A stretch of DNA of 51,565 bases from Streptomyces roseus (GTDB lineage: Bacteria; Actinomycetota; Actinomycetes; Streptomycetales; Streptomycetaceae): the NCBI RefSeq assembly GCF_001044425.1, contig NZ_LFML01000014.1, positions 1 to 51,565 of the forward strand. The letters are read 5' to 3'. The notes under the pieces were generated by a model. That model searched no databases. It was not told where the DNA came from and saw nothing but the letters and a program-made list of their open reading frames with translations. Shown here in pieces: positions 1-7,744 of the stretch. The translations under genes and the position numbers were made by a program. Position 1 is the stretch's first letter. Every line of letters begins with the position of its first letter.

Positions 1-50
1 GCGCGAGGGCCGCACCGCCGGTGCCCGCGACGGCGAAGCCGCGCGCCATG
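1..50 (-). CDS. Possible 5' end of a gene running off the left edge
   Basis: A minus-strand ATG at 48-50 opens a frame that stays open to the window edge and reads MARGFAVAGTGGAALA, alanine- and glycine-rich like the start of an export signal. No clear ribosome binding site precedes it and only 16 codons are visible, so it may be chance. Function cannot be assigned. Confidence 0.25.
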
Positions 51-582
51 GAACGGGACTTGGGACGTCGGTGCTTACCCTTTGCAGGCATGGCGAATTC
101 CTCTCCGTCGCCTGCGAGGTGAGCTGTCGGGTTCGGACTGGAGATGTCCGGCCGCGCATGAAAGGAACATGAGCGGCTTCACCCCGAGCTGTTCGGACGC
201 GAAAGATCCGGAACAGCGGCCTACCTGGTTCCCCCGCTCCTGCCGCGCGCGTCGATAGTCGGGTGCGGTTTCCGGACGGCGGCAGGATGAGGCGGTCCAT
301 CCGGATCGATCGCGAAGGTAATCGAGCCCCGCCGCACGGAACAAGCCGCGAATTTCCTGACGGATTCACAGAACGGGGAATCCGACGGAATTCCGGTCAC
401 CCTCCGTCCATTACCCCGCGCCAACAACCGCTCCGGCCGGGCCATTCGCCTTTGACGATCAGGCACTCACGGTCACCGTATGATCTGGCTCACGGGGCCG
501 CGCCCGATCTCGCCTCCGGTGATGGCAAGTTGGTCCCAAGTAGTGTAATTCGGACAGACCACGACGATGCGGAGGAGCACCC
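51..582. other. Non-coding region upstream of the tyrosine phosphatase gene
   Basis: I see no convincing gene in these 530 bases; the open frames here have biased, low-information composition. A stem-loop lies at 188-217: GCTGTTC (188-194) pairs with GAACAGC (211-217), continued by GGA/TCC with one bulged G. Its role is unclear, since neither flanking gene is transcribed toward it. A purine-rich ribosome binding site, GGAGGAG at 571-577, precedes the GTG at 583. Confidence 0.5.
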
Positions 583-1401
583 GTGACCCAGCAGATACCC
601 CGGCCCTCGCTGACGGAGCCCGTACCGGAACCCGAACTCGCGGGAGTGCGCAACTTCCGTGACGTGGGCGGCTTGCCGACCACCGACGGCCGGAGGGTCA
701 AGCCGGGAAAATTGTTCCGTAGCGGACATCTGGCACATGCCACCGAAAGTGATGCAGAATTCCTCGCGTCGCTCGGTCTGCACACCATCTTCGACTTCCG
801 CAACGACGCCGACCACGCCCTCGAAGGGCTCGACGTGGAGCTTCCCGGCGTACGGAACCTCAACATCCCGCTGTCGGATCCGGCCGACGGCAAGGAGTTC
901 TGGAAAATGGTCCGCGACGGCGGCATCGAACAGCTCCGCGGGCTGCTCGGCGAGGGGAGGGCCGCCGCCCGGATGACCAACTCCTACCGCGCGATGATCG
1001 AGAACCGCACCGCCGAGCACAGCCGGGTCGTGCACGCCCTCGCCGAGGACAGCGTCCCCGCGCTCATGCACTGCGCCGCCGGCAAGGACCGCGCCGGCCT
1101 GTCGATCGCCGTCACCCTGCTCGCGCTCGGTGTCGAGCGCTCGGCGATCCTGGCGGACTACCTGGAGTCCAACGCCCCGCACCGCCGCTACCGGGTGCGC
1201 CGCGGCAGCGAGGCGCCCGAGGCCCGCTCCCCCGAGGTGATGGAGCTGCTCGCGCCGCTGTTCGACGCCCGCGCGGAGTACCTGACGGCCGCCTTCGACA
1301 CGATCGACACGCACTGGGGCGGGGTCGACCGCTACCTGGCCGAAGGGCTCGGGCTCTCCCCCGAGACCCTCGACCGGCTGCGGGACCGGCTGCTCGACTG
1401 A
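583..1401 (+). CDS. Tyrosine-protein phosphatase (Y_phosphatase3 family)
   Basis: Predicted cytoplasmic protein tyrosine or dual-specificity phosphatase of 272 residues. The family motif GVRNFRDVGG is at 21-30, and the P-loop HCAAGKDR is at 163-170 with nucleophile Cys164 and phosphate-binding Arg170 (C-x5-R). No signal peptide or membrane segment is visible, and the length is normal for the actinobacterial family. The GTG start at 583 follows GGAGGAG with good spacing. The gene stands alone and converges on the last gene of the hopanoid operon with only 27 bases between the stop codons. Its substrate cannot be read from the sequence; related proteins act on phosphotyrosine or, in some cases, phosphoinositides. 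Confidence 0.88.
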   Translation: MTQQIPRPSLTEPVPEPELAGVRNFRDVGGLPTTDGRRVKPGKLFRSGHLAHATESDAEFLASLGLHTIFDFRNDADHALEGLDVELPGVRNLNIPLSDPADGKEFWKMVRDGGIEQLRGLLGEGRAAARMTNSYRAMIENRTAEHSRVVHALAEDSVPALMHCAAGKDRAGLSIAVTLLALGVERSAILADYLESNAPHRRYRVRRGSEAPEARSPEVMELLAPLFDARAEYLTAAFDTIDTHWGGVDRYLAEGLGLSPETLDRLRDRLLD

Positions 1402-1406
1402 GAGCC

Positions 1407-1427
1407 GGCCCCGCCGTGGAGCGGGCC
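1407..1427. terminator. Short hairpin between convergent genes
   Basis: GGCC at 1407-1410 plus CGC just after pairs with GCGGGCC at 1421-1427, one C being bulged and the loop short. It fills the gap between the phosphatase stop and the aminotransferase stop and could terminate both transcripts. There is no T-run, which is usual for this GC content. Confidence 0.4.
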
Positions 1428-1428
1428 G

Positions 1429-2811
1429 TCAGCCGCCGCCGACGGCCTGCTTCACCAGCGTCCTGCCGAAGTCCCACATCAGGCCGCCCCCGCCGTGCGC
1501 CTCGTCCATGACCTCCCGGAAGGCTCCGACGAAGCGGTCGACGTCCCGCTCGTCCACGATCAGCGGCGGGATGAGCTTGATGACCTCCAGGTGGTCGCCC
1601 GACACCTGGGTCAGGATCCGGTGCTTCTGCAGCAGCGGCGCCACGACCATCTGCGCGAACAACCCCTTGCGGGCCGCCTGGAGCATGGTCCACCGGCTCC
1701 GCAGCCCGAGCGAGGACGGCCGACCGAACTCGATGCCGATCATCAGGCCGCGCCCCCGCACCTCGTGGAGCAGCTCGTACTGGTCCACGAGCGCGGCGAG
1801 CCGCCCGCGCAGCAGGTCGCCCATCGCGCGCGCGTTCGCCACCACCGACTCGTCCTCCATCACGGAGAGCACCGCCAGCCCGGCCGCCATGGCCTGCGCG
1901 TTGGAGCCGAAGCTGGAGGAGTGCACGAGCACCCGGTCCATGGACGAGTAGACCTTCTTGAAGATCCAGTCCTTGCCCAGGGTCGCGCCCACCGGCACGT
2001 AGCCGCCCGACAGGGCCTTGGCCACGCACACCAGGTCCGGCTCCACGTCCGGCTCGTGCTGGTACGCGTAGAAATCTCCGGTCCGGCCGAGCCCCGTCTG
2101 CACCTCGTCCGCGATGAGCAGCGCCTTGTGCCGGTGCAGCAGCTCCTGCGCGGCGCGCAGGAACCCGGGCGGGGCCGCGAGCACTCCCTTGCCCTGGACC
2201 GGCTCCACGACGAAGGCGGCGACGTCGCCCCGCCCCAGCTCCCGCTCCAGGGCGGCGAGGTCCCCGAGGGCGATCTTCGTATCGGGCAGCAGCGGCGCGA
2301 ACCCGTCCCGGAACCCGCTCTCGCCGTTGACCGACAGGGAGCCCGTGGTCAGTCCGTGGAACGCGTGGTCGCAGTAGAGGATCCTGGGCCGGCCCGTGGC
2401 GTACCGGGCGAACTTCAGGGCCGTCTCCACCGCCTCGGTGCCGCTGTTGCCGAAGAACACCCGGTCCAGGTGCGGGCTGTACGAGAGGAGCTTCTCCGCC
2501 AGCAGCCCGGGCAGCGGCTGGCAGTCGAACCGGGTCAGATCGGCGAGCTGCGCGTCCAGGACGTCGTGCAGGGCCTGCCGTACGACCGGGTGGTGCCGGC
2601 CCAGGCCCATGACCCCGAACCCGGCCAGCATGTCCAGGTGGTCGTTGCCCTCGGCGTCCCAGAAGTGCGCGCCCTCGGCCCGTACGTAGACCTTGTCGAA
2701 GCCGATCGTGTGCAGCATCCGGGGCAGCTGGTGGTTGAGGTGGCGCGCGTGCAGCTCGTACCGTTCCCCGCCCCGCTCGTCCAGCAGGGCGCGGAGGTCG
2801 AAGCCGGTCAC
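1429..2811 (-). CDS. Hopanoid-associated class III PLP aminotransferase (HpnO-like)
   Basis: Predicted PLP-dependent class III aminotransferase, 460 residues. It shows the cofactor phosphate loop GNSGTEAVE near 121-129, Asp235 in IADEVQTGLGRTG, and the Schiff-base lysine Lys265 in VCVAKALSGG. In other bacteria an enzyme of this type (HpnO) converts the ribosyl/formyl side chain of hopanoids to the terminal amine of aminobacteriohopanetriol; that role is inferred here from position. It is the last gene of the hopanoid operon and is translationally coupled to hpnH: its GTG start overlaps the hpnH stop in GTGA (2808-2811). Ornithine-type aminotransferases are related, so the exact amino donor and substrate are open. 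Confidence 0.85.
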   Translation of the reverse strand: MTGFDLRALLDERGGERYELHARHLNHQLPRMLHTIGFDKVYVRAEGAHFWDAEGNDHLDMLAGFGVMGLGRHHPVVRQALHDVLDAQLADLTRFDCQPLPGLLAEKLLSYSPHLDRVFFGNSGTEAVETALKFARYATGRPRILYCDHAFHGLTTGSLSVNGESGFRDGFAPLLPDTKIALGDLAALERELGRGDVAAFVVEPVQGKGVLAAPPGFLRAAQELLHRHKALLIADEVQTGLGRTGDFYAYQHEPDVEPDLVCVAKALSGGYVPVGATLGKDWIFKKVYSSMDRVLVHSSSFGSNAQAMAAGLAVLSVMEDESVVANARAMGDLLRGRLAALVDQYELLHEVRGRGLMIGIEFGRPSSLGLRSRWTMLQAARKGLFAQMVVAPLLQKHRILTQVSGDHLEVIKLIPPLIVDERDVDRFVGAFREVMDEAHGGGGLMWDFGRTLVKQAVGGG

Positions 2812-3845
2812 TGCTTCTCCCGGTTCCCCGAGACCGTCTCGCGGGCGGCGCGCAGGGATTCCTTGAGGGAGCCCATGGTGGCGAGGACGGCGGTGGGCTC
2901 GTACCCGCAGTGCGCCATGCAGTTCGCGCAGCGCGGGTCCTTTCCGCGCCCGTACTTGCTCCAGTCGGTCTCCTCGATCAGCTCCCGGTAGGTGGGAACG
3001 TAGCCGTCGCTCATCAGATAGCAGGGGCGCTGCCAGCCGAAGAGCGAGTAATTGGGAATGGCCCAGGCGGTGCAGGGGAAATCCGCCTTGCCTTCCAGGA
3101 AGTCGAGGAAGAGCGGGGAGTGGTTGAGCCGCCAGCGCCGCCGGTTCCCGCCCGCGAAGGCCTTCCTGAAGAGTTCCCGGGTCTGCTCGACGCCCAGGAA
3201 GTGCTCCTGGTCGGGGGCCTTTTCGTAGGCGTAGGCGGGCGAGATCATCATTTCGTCGACCTTGAGGTCGTCATTGAGGTAGTTCAATACCTCGATGATC
3301 GTCTGCGGGGTGTCGGTGTTGAAGAAGGTGGAGTTGGTGGTGACCCGGAATCCGCGCTTCTTCGCCTCCTTGATGGCGGCGACCGCCTCGTCGAAGACGC
3401 CTTCCTTGGCCACCGACTCGTCGTGGCGTTCGCGCAGCCCGTCGATGTGCACCGCGAAGGCGAAGTACGGGGACGGGGTGAACTTCTCGATCTTCTTGCG
3501 CAGCAGCATCGCGTTGGTGCAGAGGAAGACGTACTTCCGCTTCGCCACCAGCTGCCGGACGATCTCGTCGATCTGCGGGTGCATCAGGGGCTCGCCGCCC
3601 GCGATGGACACCATCGGCGCGCCGGACTCCAGGACGGCGCCGACCGCCTGGGCCACCGGCATGCGCTGCTTGAGCACGCCCGCCGGGTGCTGGATCTTCC
3701 CGCACCCTTCGCACGCCAGATTGCAGGCGTAGAGCGGTTCCAGCTCGACGATCAGCGGGAACTTCTCACGCTTGCGCAGCTTCTGTTCGAGAAGATACGT
3801 CCCGACCCTGATGGACTGTCGCAGCGGCATGGCCATCTGGCTCAC
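2808..3845 (-). CDS. hpnH: Adenosyl-hopene transferase HpnH (radical SAM)
   Basis: A radical SAM enzyme of 345 residues that attaches a 5'-deoxyadenosyl group to hopene (diploptene), giving adenosylhopane, the first step of side-chain extension. The iron-sulfur motif CNLACEGC has Cys41, Cys45 and Cys48 (C-x3-C-x2-C). The SAM-binding GGEP follows (SIAGGEPLMHP), and the C-terminal region has a further cysteine group, CANCMAHC, as in HpnH/SPASM-like relatives. The GTG start overlaps the hpnG stop in GTGA at 3842-3845, and the stop overlaps the aminotransferase start, so translation is coupled on both sides. Length and motifs are intact, and family and context agree. Confidence 0.93.
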   Translation of the reverse strand: MSQMAMPLRQSIRVGTYLLEQKLRKREKFPLIVELEPLYACNLACEGCGKIQHPAGVLKQRMPVAQAVGAVLESGAPMVSIAGGEPLMHPQIDEIVRQLVAKRKYVFLCTNAMLLRKKIEKFTPSPYFAFAVHIDGLRERHDESVAKEGVFDEAVAAIKEAKKRGFRVTTNSTFFNTDTPQTIIEVLNYLNDDLKVDEMMISPAYAYEKAPDQEHFLGVEQTRELFRKAFAGGNRRRWRLNHSPLFLDFLEGKADFPCTAWAIPNYSLFGWQRPCYLMSDGYVPTYRELIEETDWSKYGRGKDPRCANCMAHCGYEPTAVLATMGSLKESLRAARETVSGNREKQ

Positions 3846-4513
3846 CTCCTGGGGAGCAGCAAAGAACGGTGCCAGTCATAAAACGCGGGCAGTACGGCAC
3901 GCAGTACGCGGAAGGCCGATATTCCACCGCGGAGCGTGCCGATGCGGACGAGCTCATGCTCCGGAGCGTCCACGATCACCCGGACGGCCGCAACCGGACG
4001 GGTCCAGCCATCGGCGGCGGCCTCCACGGCGGTCCACAACGTGGCCGCGGACTCCATGTCGACCGCGATGGCGCCGGTGGCGCGCAGTCCGGCGCGCTCC
4101 TGGCCGCGGACGACGTGGTCGGATCCGGTCAGGGGGCCGATGTGCACGGTACGGCCCGGTGCGGCCCGGGCCAGTGCCTCGGCGAGCAGGGCGGTGCCCT
4201 CGCAGGCGACGGTGCCCCGCGGGTCGCGGGTCTCCTCGGCGACGACGAGGTCGCCGGGGCTCATGCCGGGGACCAGCCCGGCGCAGAACCCGGTGGCGAG
4301 CACGGGGGCCCGCCCCAGCCCCGGCTCGGCGAGCGCCCGGCCGACGGCCCGCTCGGCGGCGCGCGGGCCCATGCCCGTACGCAGCACGGCGTGGCCCGGT
4401 GCGGGGCGCGCCGCGCCGCGGGCGCCCGCACTGCGCAGGGCCGCCTGCTCGATGCGCAGCGCGCAGGCGACCAGCAGCGGTGCGGGGAGGGCGGCGCGGG
4501 CGGCGGGGGCCAT
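3842..4513 (-). CDS. hpnG: Adenosylhopane nucleosidase/phosphorylase HpnG
   Basis: Predicted member of the nucleoside phosphorylase / MTA-SAH nucleosidase fold, 223 residues. In the hopanoid pathway HpnG removes adenine from adenosylhopane to give ribosyl- or phosphoribosylhopane. Visible motifs are LRTGMGP near 44-50, the ATGFCAGL glycine-rich strand near 73-80, and VDMESAA near 151-157, the family signature that contacts the ribose. The same frame is open far upstream, but the ATG at 4511-4513 is chosen because it overlaps the shc stop (TGATG), like the other couplings in this operon, and gives the normal length. Confidence 0.9.
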   Translation of the reverse strand: MAPAARAALPAPLLVACALRIEQAALRSAGARGAARPAPGHAVLRTGMGPRAAERAVGRALAEPGLGRAPVLATGFCAGLVPGMSPGDLVVAEETRDPRGTVACEGTALLAEALARAAPGRTVHIGPLTGSDHVVRGQERAGLRATGAIAVDMESAATLWTAVEAAADGWTRPVAAVRVIVDAPEHELVRIGTLRGGISAFRVLRAVLPAFYDWHRSLLLPRR

Positions 4514-6471
4514 CAGACGCCTCCGGGCGCGAAGGGTTCCCCGTACAGGTAGCGGCCGAGCGCGGTGAGCGGGAAGACCTGCCGGTACAGGTGGTAGTTG
4601 ATGGAGAAGTCCCACGGGAAGCCGGTGCCGGTGAAGTACGGCTCGTCCCAGGAGCCGTCCCCGCGCTGGGTCTCCACCAGGTAGGTGATGCCGCGCCGGA
4701 CGGCCCGGCCCTCCCGCTCCCCGGCCGAGAGCAGGGCCATCAGCGCCCAGGCCGTCTGGGAGGGGGTGGAGGCCCCCTTCCCGGCCCACTGCGGGTCCTT
4801 GTAGGAGCGCTGGTCCTCGCCCCACCCGCCGTCCTCGTTCTGTACGGATTCCAGCCACCGCACCGCCCGCCGGATCGCGGGGTGCGCCGGGGCGAAGCCG
4901 GCGGCCGCCAGGGCCGGGACCACCGACCCGGTCCCGTACACGTAGTTGGTGCCCCAGCGGCCGAACCAGGCTCCGAAGGGCTCCTGTTCGGCGAGCAGCC
5001 AGGCGATGCCCCGCCGGGTCCGCGGGTCGGCCGCCTTGCCCTCCACGGCGAGCATCTCCACCACGTGGGCGGTGACGTCGGCCGACGGCGGGTCGATGAC
5101 CTCGCCGAAGTCGCAGAACGGCAGCCGGTTCGGGAGCGGGCTGGTGTTGTCGGCGTCGAAGGCGCCCCAGGCCCCGTTCCTCGACTGCATCCCGAGGTTC
5201 CAGGAGACCCCGCGGGCGATGGCGGCCTCGACCCGGGCGGGCTCCGGGTGCTTGATCCGGCGCAGCGCGAGGACCACTTCGGCGGTGTCGTCGATGTCGG
5301 GGTAGGTGTCGTTGTGGAACTCGAACGCCCAGCCGCCGGGGGCCAGTCCGGGCCGCCGCACCGCCCAGTCGCCGGGGCGCACGATCTCCTCGGCGAGCAT
5401 CCAGTCGGCGGCCTTCACCAGGGCCGGATGGTCGGGGGCCAGGCCCGCGTCGGCCAGGGCGATCGCGGCGAGGCAGGTGTCCCAGACCGGGGACTGGCAG
5501 GCCTCGATCATCCGGGCCCCGTCCTCGCGCCACACCGCGAACCGGTCGAGGGACTCCAGCCCGGCCCGCATCACCGGGTGGGCGAGGTCGTACCCGAGCA
5601 GGTGCAGGGCGATGATCGAGTACACGGCGGGTGGCTGGATCCCGCCCCAGCAGCCGTCGTTCTCCTGGCGCTCGATGATCCAGCGGGCGGCGGTGTCCAT
5701 CGCGGCCTTGCGCAGCAGGCGCGGGGCGAAGCGGCGGTAGACGTGCAGCGCCCTGTCCATCCGCTGGAAGACGCCCTCCCAACTGGCCAGTGGCGCGGGG
5801 CGCTTGGCCACGGGGTACGGCCGCCGCGCGTCGGTGTGCAGCTCGTCCAGGGCGAACGGGGCCGGGCGTACGGGCCGCTTCGCGGAGACCACCGTCAGCG
5901 GGACGATGGTCTGGCGGGCCCAGCAGCCGAAGTCGTAGATGTTCAGCGGCACCCACGGCGGCAGGAACACCAGCTCGGGCGGGAGTTCGGGCAGGTGGTC
6001 CCAGCTCCACCAGCCGAACAGGGCGAGCCAGATGCGGGTGAAGACGCGGGCGGCGGCGATCCCGCCGTGGGCCCGGATCCAGGCGGAGGCGCGGGCCATG
6101 TGCGGGGCGTCGGGCTCGTCGCCGGCGAGCCGCAGGGCGACGTACGCCTCGATGGTGGCGGAGAGTTCGGGAGGCCCGCCGTGGAAGGTGGCCCAGGTTC
6201 CGTCCTCGCCCTGCTCGCCCCGGATGAAGAGCGCGGCGGCCTGGGTGGTGGCCTCGTCCCTGATCCCGAGGAACTGGCGCAGCAGGAGGTCCTCGGCGTC
6301 CATGGTGACGTTGGTCTCCAGGTCGCCCTTCCACCATCCGGCCGCGTCCTGGCGCGCCAGCAGGTGCCGGGTCGCGCGCGCGACGGCCTCCTGCGCGCCC
6401 GGCACCGTCTCCGGTGAGGTGATGTCCGGATCGACGCCGGGGGTACCGGCGCCGTCGGTCGTCGCTGTCAT
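4513..6471 (-). CDS. shc: Squalene-hopene cyclase
   Basis: Cyclises squalene to hop-22(29)-ene and hopanol in one cationic cascade; a monotopic membrane enzyme. At 652 residues it is full length. The catalytic acid motif DIDDTA is at 392-397, with Asp394 expected to protonate the terminal double bond. Several QW repeats are visible, including QNEDGGWGED and QRGDGSWDE, and the C-terminal GTGFPWDFSINYHLYRQ block is typical of bacterial SHC. The ATG at 6469-6471 follows AAGGGG with good spacing. Unlike most junctions in the operon there is a 118-base gap upstream, holding a strong hairpin; downstream the stop overlaps hpnG by one base. Confidence 0.96.
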   Translation of the reverse strand: MTATTDGAGTPGVDPDITSPETVPGAQEAVARATRHLLARQDAAGWWKGDLETNVTMDAEDLLLRQFLGIRDEATTQAAALFIRGEQGEDGTWATFHGGPPELSATIEAYVALRLAGDEPDAPHMARASAWIRAHGGIAAARVFTRIWLALFGWWSWDHLPELPPELVFLPPWVPLNIYDFGCWARQTIVPLTVVSAKRPVRPAPFALDELHTDARRPYPVAKRPAPLASWEGVFQRMDRALHVYRRFAPRLLRKAAMDTAARWIIERQENDGCWGGIQPPAVYSIIALHLLGYDLAHPVMRAGLESLDRFAVWREDGARMIEACQSPVWDTCLAAIALADAGLAPDHPALVKAADWMLAEEIVRPGDWAVRRPGLAPGGWAFEFHNDTYPDIDDTAEVVLALRRIKHPEPARVEAAIARGVSWNLGMQSRNGAWGAFDADNTSPLPNRLPFCDFGEVIDPPSADVTAHVVEMLAVEGKAADPRTRRGIAWLLAEQEPFGAWFGRWGTNYVYGTGSVVPALAAAGFAPAHPAIRRAVRWLESVQNEDGGWGEDQRSYKDPQWAGKGASTPSQTAWALMALLSAGEREGRAVRRGITYLVETQRGDGSWDEPYFTGTGFPWDFSINYHLYRQVFPLTALGRYLYGEPFAPGGV

Positions 6472-6522
6472 GGCTTCCCCTTACGTGGCAGTGAACCTCT
6501 GCTGTGCTGGGGGTACGCCGTC

Positions 6523-6553
6523 GGCCGGACGCCCCCGTCAGGGGGCGCCGGCC
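6523..6553 (-). terminator. Intercistronic hairpin between prenyl synthase and shc
   Basis: GGCCGG and CGCCCCC (6523-6536, with a bulged A at 6529) pair with GGGGGCG and CCGGCC (6541-6553) around a 4-base GTCA loop, making 13 pairs. It lies in the 118-base gap inside the hopanoid operon. There is no U-run on the transcribed side, so it may be an attenuator or an RNA-stability element rather than a full terminator. Confidence 0.5.
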
Positions 6554-6589
6554 GGCGACTCGCGCGTCATATCCCTGCTCGGGTGCCGG

Positions 6590-7744
6590 TCACCTCTTGC
6601 GCACGACGACGAAGTCGGCGAGCGCGACGAGCTGTTCGCGCACCCGCTGCGGCATCTCCACGTCGTCCAGCGCGCGGATGGCGATCGCGTGCTGGCGGCG
6701 TGCCTCCTCGGCGGTCCACTCGCGCCCGCCCGCGGCCTCGATGAGCGCGGCGCGCGCCGCGAACTCCTCCTCCGAGAAGTTCTCGAAGTCGTTGCTCTTG
6801 GCGTCGGCCGCGAGCAGCCGGCCGAGCTCCTCGCAGGCGGGCCCGCCTGCCGCGAGAGCGGCGACGACCGGCAGGGACTTCTTACGCTGGCGCAGGTCGC
6901 TCCAGGTCTGCTTGCCGGTGGCCTCCGGGTCGCCCCAGATGCCGAGGAGGTCGTCGACGGCCTGGAAGGCGAGGCCGAGGTGGTAGCCGTACTCCTCCAG
7001 CTTGTCGGCCGTACGGTCGTCCGCGCCGCCGAGGACGGCGCCGATGGAGACCGCGCAGGCGAGCAGGGCGCCGGTCTTGTTGCCCTCCATCTCCAGGCAC
7101 TCCTCGACGCTGACGCGCTCGCGGTGCTCGTAGGAGATGTCCTGGGCCTGGCCGTCGATGAGCTTGCGGCTGGCGGTGGTCAGCCTGCGCGTGGCGCGCC
7201 CGGCCTCGACGGTGCCGAGCTCCAGCAGGACCTCGTTGGCGAGGGCGAACAGGGCGTCGCCGACGAGGATCGCCAGCGCCGGCCCGTGCACCTTCCACAC
7301 GGTGTCGCGGTGGCGGCGCTGCTCGTCGCCGTCCATGAGGTCGTCGTGGAGCAGCGAGAAGTTGTGCACGAGCTCGACGGCTACGGCGCCCGGGATGCCG
7401 ACCTCGGCCGAGGCCCCGGCGGCTTCGGCGGAGAGCAGCGCGAGGGCGGGGCGCACGGCCTTGCCGCCGTCGCCGTCCGCCGCGTTGCCCTGGGCGTCGA
7501 TCCAGCCGAAGTGGTAGGCCGCGACGGTGTCCATGGGAGCCGCCAGCCGGTCGACCGCGGCGCGGAGCACGGGGGTCGACAGCGCGCGGCCGCGCTCCAG
7601 GAGTGCGAGCGTGTCCGCCTTCTCGGCGCCCCCTCCGGCTGCGCCGTTGCCGGCGTCCGTGTTCTCGACAGCCGGATTCCCCGGGTTCACTGGCTCTCCT
7701 CTGTGTCCTGTACGTGCTGCTGCGGTCGGGCTGGTGGTCGTCAT
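6590..7744 (-). CDS. Polyprenyl diphosphate synthase (trans-isoprenyl)
   Basis: Trans-prenyltransferase of 384 residues that condenses IPP with allylic diphosphates; in this operon it most likely supplies farnesyl diphosphate for squalene. The first aspartate-rich motif is DDLMD at 134-138, with the DD-x2-xxD spacing of bacterial short-chain synthases. The second begins at Asp264-Asp265 (DDLLGIWGD). The product-length determinant cannot be judged safely. The first 40 or so residues are Gly/Ala/Pro-rich and look disordered. The ATG at 7742-7744 is chosen because it overlaps the hpnE stop (ATGA). IPP for this step would come from the nearby idi. Confidence 0.9.
   Translation of the reverse strand: MTTTSPTAAARTGHRGEPVNPGNPAVENTDAGNGAAGGGAEKADTLALLERGRALSTPVLRAAVDRLAAPMDTVAAYHFGWIDAQGNAADGDGGKAVRPALALLSAEAAGASAEVGIPGAVAVELVHNFSLLHDDLMDGDEQRRHRDTVWKVHGPALAILVGDALFALANEVLLELGTVEAGRATRRLTTASRKLIDGQAQDISYEHRERVSVEECLEMEGNKTGALLACAVSIGAVLGGADDRTADKLEEYGYHLGLAFQAVDDLLGIWGDPEATGKQTWSDLRQRKKSLPVVAALAAGGPACEELGRLLAADAKSNDFENFSEEEFAARAALIEAAGGREWTAEEARRQHAIAIRALDDVEMPQRVREQLVALADFVVVRKR

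Noticed and set aside
263..586. Possible 107-codon gene before the phosphatase
   Set aside because: Biased Arg/Pro/His composition, no ribosome binding site and no recognisable pattern; the phosphatase start with its own ribosome binding site lies inside its end.
3772..6417. Long plus-strand open frame opposite hpnH-hpnG-shc
   Set aside because: It is antisense to three genes with clear motifs; its Arg/Gly/Pro/Val-rich sequence is typical of a high-GC shadow frame.
6523..6553. End of the hopanoid operon at the strong hairpin before shc
   Set aside because: The genes on both sides belong to one pathway and strand, and no promoter-like sequence was seen in the gap; attenuator is the more cautious reading.
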